This document shows, one piece after another, positions 50,127 to 58,235 of a stretch of 64,000 bases of DNA (the stretch's first letter is position 1; each line of letters starts with the position of its first letter). The position numbers were made by a program, and so were the translations under genes. The notes under the pieces are model-generated. The model did not search any database. It was not told where the DNA came from and was given only the letters and a program-made list of their open reading frames with translations. Source of the DNA: Silanimonas sp044377035 (GTDB taxonomy: Bacteria > Pseudomonadota > Gammaproteobacteria > Xanthomonadales > Xanthomonadaceae); assembly GCF_044377035.1 (NCBI RefSeq), contig NZ_JBILJW010000017.1, forward strand, positions 9,755-73,754, written 5' to 3'.

Positions 50127-50144
50127 ATGAGCGTCCCCCGATGA
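50127..50144 (+). CDS. Possible five-codon leader ORF overlapping the lysAC start
   Basis: ATG AGC GTC CCC CGA TGA encodes MSVPR; its stop overlaps the lysAC ATG (ATGA). A GAGGTG stretch lies 9 bases upstream, whereas lysAC has no close ribosome site of its own. Translation coupling would be a simple use; the peptide itself has no Lys, Thr or Met codon run to read as an attenuator. Confidence 0.35.
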   Translation: MSVPR

Positions 50145-52744
50145 GCAGCCCTGTCCCCGCGTTCGCCAATGACTGGATCGTCCTGAAGTTCGGGGGCACC
50201 AGCGTGTCGAAAAAATCGCGCTGGGACACGATCGGGAAACTCATGCGCCGCCGCGCGGATGAGGAGGGTGCGCGCGTGGCGGTGGTGGTCTCGGCCCTTT
50301 CGGGCGTCACCAATGCGCTGCAGGCCATGATCGATGGGCATCAGGACATGCCCGGCCTTCATGCCCAGGCCGAGGCCCTCGTCGCGCGCCATGCCGCGTT
50401 CGCTGTGGAGCTCGGCATCGACGTCGAGGCCGTGCTCGGTGCCCGCTTCGCGGCGCTATGCGCCTTGGCCGCCGACCCGCGGGCCGCGTCCGCCGAACTC
50501 GCGTGGCAGGCCGAATTGCTGGCCCAGGGCGAGCTGCTCAGTTCGACGATCGGCGTGGCCTACCTGCGCACGCAGGGCATGGCGCTGGAATGGTGGGACG
50601 CGCGCGATTCAATGCGCGCCATCGAGCAGCCCAATGCCAGCGCCTGGGCGCAGCGTTTGTCGGTGTCCTGCGACTTCATGGACCCGGTGGCTCGCGAGCG
50701 GCTGGTGGCGAAGCCCGAACGTTTCGCGATCACGCAGGGCTTCATCGCCCGCCACCGCGACGGCGGCACGGCGATTCTTGGTCGCGGTGGGTCGGATACG
50801 TCGGCCGCGTATTTCGGTGCCCTGCTGAAGGCGCGCCGCGTCGAGATCTGGACCGACGTGCCGGGCATGTTCAGCGCCAACCCGCGCCAGGTGCCGGACG
50901 CGCGCCTGCTCTCGCGGTTGGACTTCGCCGAAGCGCAGGAGATCGCGACGACCGGCGCCAAGGTGCTGCACCCGCGCTGCCTGACGCCCTGCCGCGAGGC
51001 GGGCGTGCCGATGTGGATCCGCGACACCGAGAACCCCGACCTCGCCGGCACCGTCATTGACGGGCAGGCGGCGACGGTGGCCGGGGTCAAGGCGATCAGT
51101 GCGCGGCGCGGCATCGTTCTGGTGTCGATGGAGACCATCGGCATGTGGCAGCAGGTGGGCTTCCTCGCGGAGGTCTTCGGCTGCTTCAAGACGCATGGCC
51201 TGTCCGTCGACCTGATCGGCTCCTCGGAGACCAACGTCACCGTCTCGCTCGACCCGAGCGACAACCTCGTCAGCACCAACGTGCTCGAAGCGCTGTGCCG
51301 CGACCTCGAGCGCATCTGCCGGGTCAAGGTGATCGCGCCGTGCTCGGCGATCACGCTGGTCGGCCGCGGCATGCGCTCGCGCCTGCACCGGCTCACCGAG
51401 GTGTTGGCCACCTTTGGCCGCGAGCGGGTGCACCTGATCTCGCAGAGCTCGAACGACCTCAACCTCACCTTCGTCGTCGACGAGGCGATCGCGGAAGGCC
51501 TGCTGCCGACGCTGCACGGCCTGCTGATCGCCTCGAACGCGATGCCGGTCGACGAGACGGCGGTGTTCGGCCCGAGCTGGCGCGAGCTGGGTGCGCCGCG
51601 CATGCCGCGTGCCACCTGGTGGCAGGCCGAACGTGCCCGGTTGATCGCGCTCGCGGAACGCGCCGCGCCCGTGTACGCCTACCACCTGCCGACCGTGCGT
51701 GAACGCGCCCGGCAGCTGAAGGCGCTGGCCGCGGTGGATCGCGCGCACTACGCGCTGAAGGCCAATCCGCATCCGGCGATCCTCCGCGCGCTGGAGGCCG
51801 AGGGCCTGGGCTTCGAGTGCGTGTCGCTGGCCGAGGTGGAACACGTGCTGGCGACGCTGCCCGGCCTCGATCCGAAGCGCGTGCTGTTCACGCCGAGCTT
51901 CGCGCCGCGCGTCGAGTTCGAGAAGGCGTTCGATCTCGGCGTGCACGTGACGCTCGACAACGCCGCGCTGCTCGCTGAGTGGCCCGAGGTGTTCCGCGGC
52001 CGCGAGCTCACGCTGCGCGTCGATCCGGGCTTCGGCTCGGGCCACCACGACAAGGTGAAGACCGGCGGCAAGGAAGCGAAGTTCGGCCTGCCGCTGGACG
52101 ACGCGCCTGCCGCCGCCGCAGCCGCGAAGGCGCTCGGTGCGCGCGTCACCGGCCTGCATTCGCACATCGGCAGCGGGATCTTCGATGCCAACCACTGGCG
52201 CGAGGTGTACGCGCGGCTGGCCTCGGTGGCCGACGCCATCGGTACCGTCGAACGCATCGACGTGGGCGGTGGCATCGGCATCCCCTACCAGCCGGAGAGC
52301 GAGCCCTTCGACATGGCGGCGTTCGGCGCGATGCTGGCCGAGATGAAGGCGGTGTATCCGCAGTACGCGCTGTGGATCGAGCCCGGCCGCTTCCTCGTCG
52401 CCGAGGCCGGCGTGCTGCTGGCCCGCGTCACCGCGACCATGCACAAGCAGGGCGTGCGACGCGTGGGCCTCGATGCCGGCATGAACGCCCTGCTGCGCCC
52501 GGCGCTCTACAACGCCTGGCACGGCATCGTGAACCTCACGCGCCTCGACGATCCGCCGGGTGAGCCCGCCGAGGTCGTAGGCCCCATCTGCGAAACCGGC
52601 GACGTGCTGGGCCGCCGCCGTCGCCTGCCTGATGCCACGGCCGAAGGCGACGTGGTGCTGCTGGCCGACGCCGGCGCCTACGGCATGGTGATGGCCAGCC
52701 GCTACAACCTGCGTGCGCTGCCCGCCGAGGAGATCCTGGAATGA
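50141..52744 (+). CDS. lysAC: Bifunctional aspartate kinase / diaminopimelate decarboxylase
   Basis: An 867-aa fusion. Residues about 12-310 are an aspartokinase: LKFGGTSVS at 15-23, the FITQGF-type and GRGGSDTSAA motifs. Residues about 330-470 are ACT regulatory domains. From about 500 it is a fold-III PLP decarboxylase: PLP Lys540 in YALKANPHP, HSHIGSGIF, GGGIGIPY, EPGRFLVAEAG and CETGDVLG. It covers the first and last steps of lysine synthesis, and the first also feeds threonine and methionine. This fusion is known from Xanthomonas relatives. It overlaps murL by 4 bases. Confidence 0.96.
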   Translation: MSSPVPAFANDWIVLKFGGTSVSKKSRWDTIGKLMRRRADEEGARVAVVVSALSGVTNALQAMIDGHQDMPGLHAQAEALVARHAAFAVELGIDVEAVLGARFAALCALAADPRAASAELAWQAELLAQGELLSSTIGVAYLRTQGMALEWWDARDSMRAIEQPNASAWAQRLSVSCDFMDPVARERLVAKPERFAITQGFIARHRDGGTAILGRGGSDTSAAYFGALLKARRVEIWTDVPGMFSANPRQVPDARLLSRLDFAEAQEIATTGAKVLHPRCLTPCREAGVPMWIRDTENPDLAGTVIDGQAATVAGVKAISARRGIVLVSMETIGMWQQVGFLAEVFGCFKTHGLSVDLIGSSETNVTVSLDPSDNLVSTNVLEALCRDLERICRVKVIAPCSAITLVGRGMRSRLHRLTEVLATFGRERVHLISQSSNDLNLTFVVDEAIAEGLLPTLHGLLIASNAMPVDETAVFGPSWRELGAPRMPRATWWQAERARLIALAERAAPVYAYHLPTVRERARQLKALAAVDRAHYALKANPHPAILRALEAEGLGFECVSLAEVEHVLATLPGLDPKRVLFTPSFAPRVEFEKAFDLGVHVTLDNAALLAEWPEVFRGRELTLRVDPGFGSGHHDKVKTGGKEAKFGLPLDDAPAAAAAAKALGARVTGLHSHIGSGIFDANHWREVYARLASVADAIGTVERIDVGGGIGIPYQPESEPFDMAAFGAMLAEMKAVYPQYALWIEPGRFLVAEAGVLLARVTATMHKQGVRRVGLDAGMNALLRPALYNAWHGIVNLTRLDDPPGEPAEVVGPICETGDVLGRRRRLPDATAEGDVVLLADAGAYGMVMASRYNLRALPAEEILE

Positions 52745-54156
52745 GCTGGACCTTCGATCGCGCGGCCATCCGCGCCTTCCGCTTCACCTCGAAACGCTTC
52801 GATCCGGCCACGGGCGAGATCGCGCTGGGCTATGCCTTCGTCAACCACGACGGCGCGACCAGCGCCGAACTGGTGGAGCGCATCACCGTCCCCGGCGCCC
52901 CGTTCACCGCGGTGCAGCCCGGTTCGAAGGATTTCGACGCGGCGAAAGCGGCGGCGGTCGACGCCGCGCTTCGCCTGCTGCACCTCGTCGCTGGCGTCAG
53001 CTACTACAAGGCCGCCGCGCCGTCGGTGATCGAATGCGCCGACGGGCCGCTCGACGAGGCCACGGCGGGCTTCGTCGCCAGCGTCTACGAGAACGGCCTC
53101 GGCGAATTTGCCTACCGCAACGGTCTCGACCTGCGCGGGCACCTCGCGTGGCCGCGGTGCGGTGCGGCACGGCCCGTCGCGGCAACGCTGGGCCTCGAAG
53201 CCCCCGGCGCTTTCGGTCGCCGCGCCCTCGTGGCCATCGGCGGCGGCAAGGATTCGCTGGTCTCGATCGAAGCGCTGCGTGCGCTGGGCGCTTCGCCCAC
53301 CGTCACCTGGATCGGCAGCTCGCCGCTGATCCGCGCCTGTGCCGAGCGCACCGGCCTGCCCACGCTCAACATCATCCGCGCGCTGGCCCCCGAGCTGTTC
53401 GCCTTCAATCGCGAGGGCGCGTTGAACGGCCACATCCCGGTGACCGCCGTGAACTCGGCGATCCTCGTGCTCGCCGCCCTGCTCACCGGCCACGGCAGCG
53501 TGGTGTTTTCGAACGAGCACTCGGCGAGCTACGGCAGCCTGATCCCGGGCACCGGCGAGGTGAACCACCAGTGGTCGAAGGGCTGGGACTTCGAGCGTGA
53601 TTTCGCCGCGCTCGTCCGCGCGCAGGTCGCGGCGGATTTCGACTACGTCTCGCTGTTGCGGCCGTTCTCGGAGCTGGCCGTGGCGCGGCAGTTCGCGCGG
53701 CTCGAGCAGTACGACGCACATTTTTCCAGCTGCAACCGCAACTTCCACCTGCTAGGCGAAAAGCCCACGCAGCGCTGGTGCGGCGCCTGCCCGAAGTGCC
53801 ATTTCGTCTTCCTCGCGCTGGCGCCGTTCATGCCCAAGCCGCGCCTGCTCGGCATCTTCGGCCGCAACCTGCTCGACGACGCCTCGCTGGCGGCCGAGTA
53901 CGACGCCTTGCTCGAGATCGAAGGCCACAAGCCTTTCGAATGCGTGGGCGAGGGGCGCGAATCGCGCGCCGCGATGGCCGCGCTCGCCGCCAGCCCGGCC
54001 TGGCGCGAGGACGCCCTCGTCGCCCGCTTCGCCGCGTCGCAGCAGCCGGCCCTCGATCCGGCTACCCTGCGCCTCGAACCGCTGCTCGGCCCCCAGGGCG
54101 AGCACGGGCTGGGGACGGCACGGATGGAGGCGCTGGGTGCGCATTTCGGAGCTTGA
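52741..54156 (+). CDS. murL: UDP-MurNAc-L-Ala-L-Glu epimerase MurL
   Basis: A 471-aa enzyme of the MurL type, which in Xanthomonas oryzae epimerises the terminal L-Glu of UDP-MurNAc-L-Ala-L-Glu to D-Glu, using ATP. A PP-loop-like nucleotide motif IGGGKDSLVSIE lies near residue 165. A Cys-rich RWCGACPKCHF follows near 350, likely a zinc site. VFSNEHSASYGS is also typical. It sits between lysAC and murD2, overlapping the first by 4 bases and the second by 20, so the three are one unit. Confidence 0.9.
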   Translation: MSWTFDRAAIRAFRFTSKRFDPATGEIALGYAFVNHDGATSAELVERITVPGAPFTAVQPGSKDFDAAKAAAVDAALRLLHLVAGVSYYKAAAPSVIECADGPLDEATAGFVASVYENGLGEFAYRNGLDLRGHLAWPRCGAARPVAATLGLEAPGAFGRRALVAIGGGKDSLVSIEALRALGASPTVTWIGSSPLIRACAERTGLPTLNIIRALAPELFAFNREGALNGHIPVTAVNSAILVLAALLTGHGSVVFSNEHSASYGSLIPGTGEVNHQWSKGWDFERDFAALVRAQVAADFDYVSLLRPFSELAVARQFARLEQYDAHFSSCNRNFHLLGEKPTQRWCGACPKCHFVFLALAPFMPKPRLLGIFGRNLLDDASLAAEYDALLEIEGHKPFECVGEGRESRAAMAALAASPAWREDALVARFAASQQPALDPATLRLEPLLGPQGEHGLGTARMEALGAHFGA

Positions 54157-55525
54157 CGGCAAGAAAGTCGCGATCTGGGGCTACGGCCGCGAAGGCCGCG
54201 CCGCGCTGGCGGCACTGCGCTGGCGCCTGCCGGGGCGGCCGCTGACGGTCTTCTGCAAGGACGACGAGGTCGCCGACCTCCAGGCGCAGGAAGACCCGAC
54301 CCTCGTCATCCGCACCGAGGTCGATGCCGCCGCGCTCTCGGCCTTCGACGTGGTCATCAAGTCGCCCGGCATCAGCGCCTACGCCTCGCCGAAGATCGAT
54401 GCCGAACTCAACGACGCACACTTCACCAGCGGCACGGCGATCTGGTTCGCTGAGAACGCCGGTGCCCACACCGTCTGCGTCACTGGCACCAAGGGCAAGA
54501 GCACGGTCACCGCGCTGATCGCCTTCCTGCTGCGCGCGGCCGGGGAGCGCACCGCGCTGGCGGGGAACATTGGTCTTCCCCTCCTTGAATTGCTCGACGT
54601 GCAGCCGCCGCCGGACGCTTGGGCGATCGAGTTGTCGAGCTACCAGACCGGCGATGCCCTCCGCCCCGCCGTCGCCGTGGTGCTCAACCTGTTCCCCGAA
54701 CACCTGGACTGGCACGGTTCCGAGGCGCGCTATTTCGCCGACAAGCTCAAGCTGGTCACCGAGGCGCAGCCCGGCGTCGCCCTGCTCAACGCGGCCGATG
54801 CCCGATTGCGCGAGGTCGGCACAGCGCTCGCTGCCCGTGGACAACGGGTGCAGTGGTTCAACGCTGACGACGGTTGGCATGTGCGTGATCGCTGGATCAT
54901 GCGCGGTGGCCGGGCCGTGATCGACGTGAAGTTCCTGCCCCTGCCGGGCCGCCACAACTGGGTGAACCTCTGTGCGTCCATGGCCGCCGTCGAGGCGCTG
55001 GGCATCGACCCGGTGCCGCTCGCCGAGCGCGTTGCCGATTTCCAGCCGCTTCCACACCGCCTCCAGCGCATCGCCGAGAAGGATGGGCTGGTCTACGTCA
55101 ACGATTCGATCAGCACGACGCCGATGGCCTCGATCGCGGCCCTCGACTGGTACCCCGGCAAGAGCACGGCCATCCTCGTCGGCGGCTACGACCGCGGCCT
55201 GGATTGGGGCGTGTTCGCCGAGCGCGTCGCCGCGGATGCGCCCGGGGCCATCATCACGATGGGGCAGAACGGCCCGGCCATCTTCGAGCGCCTGAAATCC
55301 ATCGCCACGGCCACCAAGTTCGTGCTTCGCGAATCGACGTCGATGGAGGAGGCCGTGCGCTACGCGCAGGAGGCGCTGGGCACCAAGGGCACGGTGCTGC
55401 TCTCACCCGGTGCACCGAGCTTCCCGCGCTATCGCGACTACGCCGAACGCGGCAAGCACTTCGCGCAGGCGGCGGGCTTCGACGGCACCCAGATCAGCGC
55501 GATCCCCGGCCTCGGCGTGCGCTGA
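54137..55525 (+). CDS. murD2: UDP-MurNAc-L-Ala--L-Glu ligase MurD2
   Basis: A 462-aa Mur ligase. Rossmann-type N-terminus KVAIWGYGREGRAAL, central P-loop GTKGKSTVTALI near residue 118, NLFPEHLDWHGS, and the late SPGAPSFPRY and DYAERGKHF blocks. It is related to MurD but, in the MurL system, adds L-Glu, which MurL then epimerises. It begins with GTG behind GGAGG 7 bases upstream, inside the end of murL. Whether a standard murD and murI also exist lies outside the window. Confidence 0.9.
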   Translation: MRISELDGKKVAIWGYGREGRAALAALRWRLPGRPLTVFCKDDEVADLQAQEDPTLVIRTEVDAAALSAFDVVIKSPGISAYASPKIDAELNDAHFTSGTAIWFAENAGAHTVCVTGTKGKSTVTALIAFLLRAAGERTALAGNIGLPLLELLDVQPPPDAWAIELSSYQTGDALRPAVAVVLNLFPEHLDWHGSEARYFADKLKLVTEAQPGVALLNAADARLREVGTALAARGQRVQWFNADDGWHVRDRWIMRGGRAVIDVKFLPLPGRHNWVNLCASMAAVEALGIDPVPLAERVADFQPLPHRLQRIAEKDGLVYVNDSISTTPMASIAALDWYPGKSTAILVGGYDRGLDWGVFAERVAADAPGAIITMGQNGPAIFERLKSIATATKFVLRESTSMEEAVRYAQEALGTKGTVLLSPGAPSFPRYRDYAERGKHFAQAAGFDGTQISAIPGLGVR

Positions 55526-55588
55526 GGCCCGAACCCCGCGGCGCAAGTGGCGCGACGCCGCGGTCACGACGCGGGCCAGTCATCGGCC

Positions 55589-55594
55589 TACACT
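55589..55594 (+). promoter_or_regulatory. Candidate -10 box of the dienelactone hydrolase gene
   Basis: TACACT lies 27 bases before the ATG at 55622. The -35 is not evident. It would make this gene separable from the lysAC-murL-murD2 operon upstream. Confidence 0.33.
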
Positions 55595-55621
55595 CGCGCG
55601 GTCTTCCCTTGGAGCCCCGCC

Positions 55622-56425
55622 ATGCGCCTTGCCCCGCGTCTCGCCGCCCTTGCCGTCGCCACGGCCGCCGCTTTCGCCTCGATCGCCTCTGCCGCGCCGA
55701 CCACCAAGCCGGTGAGCTGGACCGTGGGCGAGACGACCTTCGACGGCGTGCTCGTCTACGACGATGCCAACACCACGCCGCGTCCGGGCCTGCTGATGGT
55801 GCCGAACTGGTACGGCGTCACCGATGCGGCGGTCGAGAAGGCGAAGACCGTCGCCGGTGACGACTATGTGGTGCTGCTGGTCGACATGTACGGCCGCGGC
55901 GTGCGCCCCGCCAACCCGCAGGAGGCCGGCCAGGCCGCCGGCGCCGTGTACGCGGACCGCGCGCAGATGCGCGCCCGCATCAACACCGCGCTGGCCACGC
56001 TGCGCGCCACCGAGGGTGCGCCGCTGGCGACGGCCGATATCGGCGCGATCGGTTTCTGCTTCGGCGGCGCGACGGTGATCGAACTGGCCCGCAGCGGCGC
56101 CGAGCTGGCGGGCGTGGCGAGCTTCCACGGTGCGCTCAATACCAGCGCCCCGGCCAGCGCCGGGGCGGTGAAGACGCCGCTGCTGGTGATGAATGGTGCC
56201 GACGATGCCTTCGTGCCGGCCGAGCAGATCGACGGCTTCGAGAAGGAAATGCGCGAGGCCGGCGCCGATTGGCAGTTCGTCAACTTCGGCGGCGCTGTGC
56301 ACTGCTTCGCGGAGCCGGACGAGGACGGCAGCGTCATCCCGGGCTGCAAGTACCACGAGCCGAGCTACCGCCGCTCGATGGCGATGATGCGCGGCTTCTT
56401 CGACGAGCGTTTCGCCGCGGAGTAA
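55622..56425 (+). CDS. Exported dienelactone hydrolase family protein
   Basis: A 267-aa protein with a signal peptide (cleavage near IASAAP). The triad is Cys146 in GFCFGGATV, Asp194 in GADDAFVP and His227 in GAVHCFAE. A Cys nucleophile, in place of Ser, is the mark of dienelactone hydrolase rather than a generic lipase. The export signal argues against a role in aromatic degradation in the cytosol, and its substrate is unknown. Confidence 0.88.
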   Translation: MRLAPRLAALAVATAAAFASIASAAPTTKPVSWTVGETTFDGVLVYDDANTTPRPGLLMVPNWYGVTDAAVEKAKTVAGDDYVVLLVDMYGRGVRPANPQEAGQAAGAVYADRAQMRARINTALATLRATEGAPLATADIGAIGFCFGGATVIELARSGAELAGVASFHGALNTSAPASAGAVKTPLLVMNGADDAFVPAEQIDGFEKEMREAGADWQFVNFGGAVHCFAEPDEDGSVIPGCKYHEPSYRRSMAMMRGFFDERFAAE

Positions 56426-56446
56426 GGCCTTCCGCTCCGGCGCGCC

Positions 56447-57451
56447 TCAGTGGGCGCGCTGGAGCGCGTACTGCGCGAGGCCGGCGAGGGCCGACTTCGC
56501 TTCGGAATCCGGCAGGGCGGCGAGGGCGTCGATCGCCGCATCGGCGTACTGCTGCGCGACGGCGCGGCTGTACTCGAGGCTGCCGCAAGCCGCGATGGCC
56601 GCCATGACCTCGCCGAAACCCGAGGCGTCGCCGTCGACGACGATCTGTTTGAGTCGGGCCTGCACGTCCGGCGTGCTGTGGGCCATGGCGTGGATCAGCG
56701 GCAGCGTGGCCTTGCCTTCGGCGAGGTCGTCGCCGAGGTTCTTGCCCAGCGTCGCCGCGTCGCCGGCGTAATCGAGCACGTCGTCGGCGATCTGGAAGGC
56801 GTAGCCGAGCGCCATGCCGTAATCGAACAGCGCCTTTTCGCCGGCGGCGCCGAGGCCGGCGAGATGCCCGCCGAGCAGCGTGGCCGCCGCGAACAGCACC
56901 GCCGTCTTGCGCTCGATGACGCGCAGGTAGGCGGCCTCGTCGGTGTCCGGGTTGCGCACGTGCAGCAGCTGCAGCACTTCGCCCTCGGCGATCCGGTTGG
57001 TGGTGTCGGCCAACACCTTCTGGATCGTCATCGACTCCAGCTCCACCATCAGCTGGAAGGCGCGCGAGTAGAGGAAATCACCGACCAGCACGCTGGCCGC
57101 GTTGCCGAAGGCGGCATTCGCCGTCGCCCGGCCACGGCGCAGGTCGGATTCATCGACCACGTCGTCGTGCAGCAGGGTGGCGGTATGGATGAATTCGACC
57201 ACCGCGGCGAGCTGGTGGTGGGCGTCGCCGCGATAGCCGGCCGCACGGGCCGCCAGCACGGTGAGCATCGGGCGGAGGCGCTTGCCGCCGGCGCCGATGA
57301 TGTACTCGGCCACCTGGTTGACCAGCACCACGTCCGAGGCGAGCCGCCGGCGGATCAGGGCGTCGACGGCGGCCATGTCGCTCGCGGCCAGGGCCTGGAC
57401 GGCGGGGAAGGGCAGGGCGGGCGCGGGTGCTGAGTCGACGGCGGCGTGCAT
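56447..57451 (-). CDS. ispB: Long-chain polyprenyl diphosphate synthase (octaprenyl type)
   Basis: A 334-aa trans-prenyltransferase supplying the ubiquinone side chain. The first Asp-rich motif is LLHDDVVDESDLRRG near residue 95, and the second is FQIADDVLDYAGD near 220. GGKRLRPML near the N-terminus is the usual start of the fold. The product chain length cannot be read from the sequence alone. It is divergent from ssb. Confidence 0.93.
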   Translation of the reverse strand: MHAAVDSAPAPALPFPAVQALAASDMAAVDALIRRRLASDVVLVNQVAEYIIGAGGKRLRPMLTVLAARAAGYRGDAHHQLAAVVEFIHTATLLHDDVVDESDLRRGRATANAAFGNAASVLVGDFLYSRAFQLMVELESMTIQKVLADTTNRIAEGEVLQLLHVRNPDTDEAAYLRVIERKTAVLFAAATLLGGHLAGLGAAGEKALFDYGMALGYAFQIADDVLDYAGDAATLGKNLGDDLAEGKATLPLIHAMAHSTPDVQARLKQIVVDGDASGFGEVMAAIAACGSLEYSRAVAQQYADAAIDALAALPDSEAKSALAGLAQYALQRAH

Positions 57452-57495
57452 CCGTGAATTATAGGCCGCCGCCCCATCGTGAAGACGTGTTCCGA

Positions 57496-57522
57496 CCCTC
57501 GGTCGAGGGGTCGGCCGACCCC
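57496..57522. repeat. Nested palindromes between ispB and ssb
   Basis: CCCTCG-GT-CGAGGG at 57496-57509 overlaps a perfect 16-bp palindrome GGGGTCGGCCGACCCC at 57507-57522. The block sits in the divergent gap, about 45 bases from the ispB start and just upstream of the ssb -10-like box, so it may be an operator for either gene. It does not match the LexA (CTGT-N8-ACAG) pattern. Confidence 0.5.
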
Positions 57523-57541
57523 GGGCGGGTGGGGGCTGTCA

Positions 57542-57547
57542 TACTCT
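57542..57547 (+). promoter_or_regulatory. Candidate -10 box of ssb
   Basis: TACTCT lies 36 bases before the ssb ATG and 19 bases after a palindrome. No close match to a -35 was seen. Confidence 0.3.
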
Positions 57548-57583
57548 GTAGCCTGTTTCGACATTCAGCGGCCGGAGGACCCC

Positions 57584-58159
57584 ATGGCGCGCGGTATCAA
57601 CAAAGTCATTCTCGTTGGCAACCTCGGCAACGACCCGGAAGTGCGCTACAGCCAGAGCGGCTCGGCACTGACGACCATCAGCGTGGCCACGTCCGAGAGC
57701 TGGAAGGACAAGGACGGCAACATGCAGGAACGCACCGAGTGGCACCGGGTGAAGTTCTTCGGCCGTCTGGCGGAGATCGCCGGCGAGTACCTGAAGAAGG
57801 GCCGTCAGGTGTATATCGAGGGTCGCCTGCGGACCGAGAAGTACACCGACAAGGCCGGCGTCGAGAAATACAGCACCGACATCATCGCCGACGAAATGCA
57901 GATGCTGGGCGGCAACCCTGGCATGGGCGGCGAAGGCGGCGGCGAGCGCGCCGAGCGTCCGGCCCGTTCGGGCGGCGGTGGGGGCTATGGCGGCGGTCGT
58001 GGCGCTGGCGCCGCCGGCGGTTCGGGCGGCGGTGGCTATGGCAACCGTGGCGGCGGAAGCGGCGGTGGTTCGGGTGGCGGCTATGGCAACCGCAGCGGCG
58101 GCAGCGCGCCGCCGGCCCAGAGCAACGACCCGTTCCCGGACGACGACATTCCGTTCTGA
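57584..58159 (+). CDS. ssb: Single-stranded DNA-binding protein
   Basis: A 191-aa SSB. The OB fold spans residues 1-112 (GINKVILVGNLGNDPEVRY, EWHRVKFFGRLAEIAGEYL, GRQVYIEGRLRTEKY). A Gly/Arg/Asn-rich low-complexity linker (about 115-175) contains repeats of the GYGNR type. The C-terminal DDDIPF is the conserved acidic tip that recruits partner proteins. The ATG at 57584 sits 4 bases after GGAGGACC; the frame is open further upstream. Confidence 0.96.
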   Translation: MARGINKVILVGNLGNDPEVRYSQSGSALTTISVATSESWKDKDGNMQERTEWHRVKFFGRLAEIAGEYLKKGRQVYIEGRLRTEKYTDKAGVEKYSTDIIADEMQMLGGNPGMGGEGGGERAERPARSGGGGGYGGGRGAGAAGGSGGGGYGNRGGGSGGGSGGGYGNRSGGSAPPAQSNDPFPDDDIPF

Positions 58160-58177
58160 TCCGGCCGTCCGCGGGGC

Positions 58178-58205
58178 TTGCGCTCGAGGGGGCGCCGGAT
58201 AGACT
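58178..58205 (+). promoter_or_regulatory. Candidate promoter of the second S9 peptidase gene
   Basis: TTGCGC and TAGACT are separated by 16 bases, with the ATG about 30 bases downstream. It begins 18 bases after the ssb stop, so the peptidase gene may have its own unit. Confidence 0.45.
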
Positions 58206-58235
58206 CCGGTTTCCCCCAACCCCACGGACGATGTC

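Noticed and set aside
57496..57522. LexA box for ssb
   Set aside because: The pattern CTGT-N8-ACAG is not present in this region.
57925..58125. Repeat array in the 3' half of ssb
   Set aside because: It is the glycine-rich linker of SSB written in GGC/GGT codons, not a DNA repeat element.
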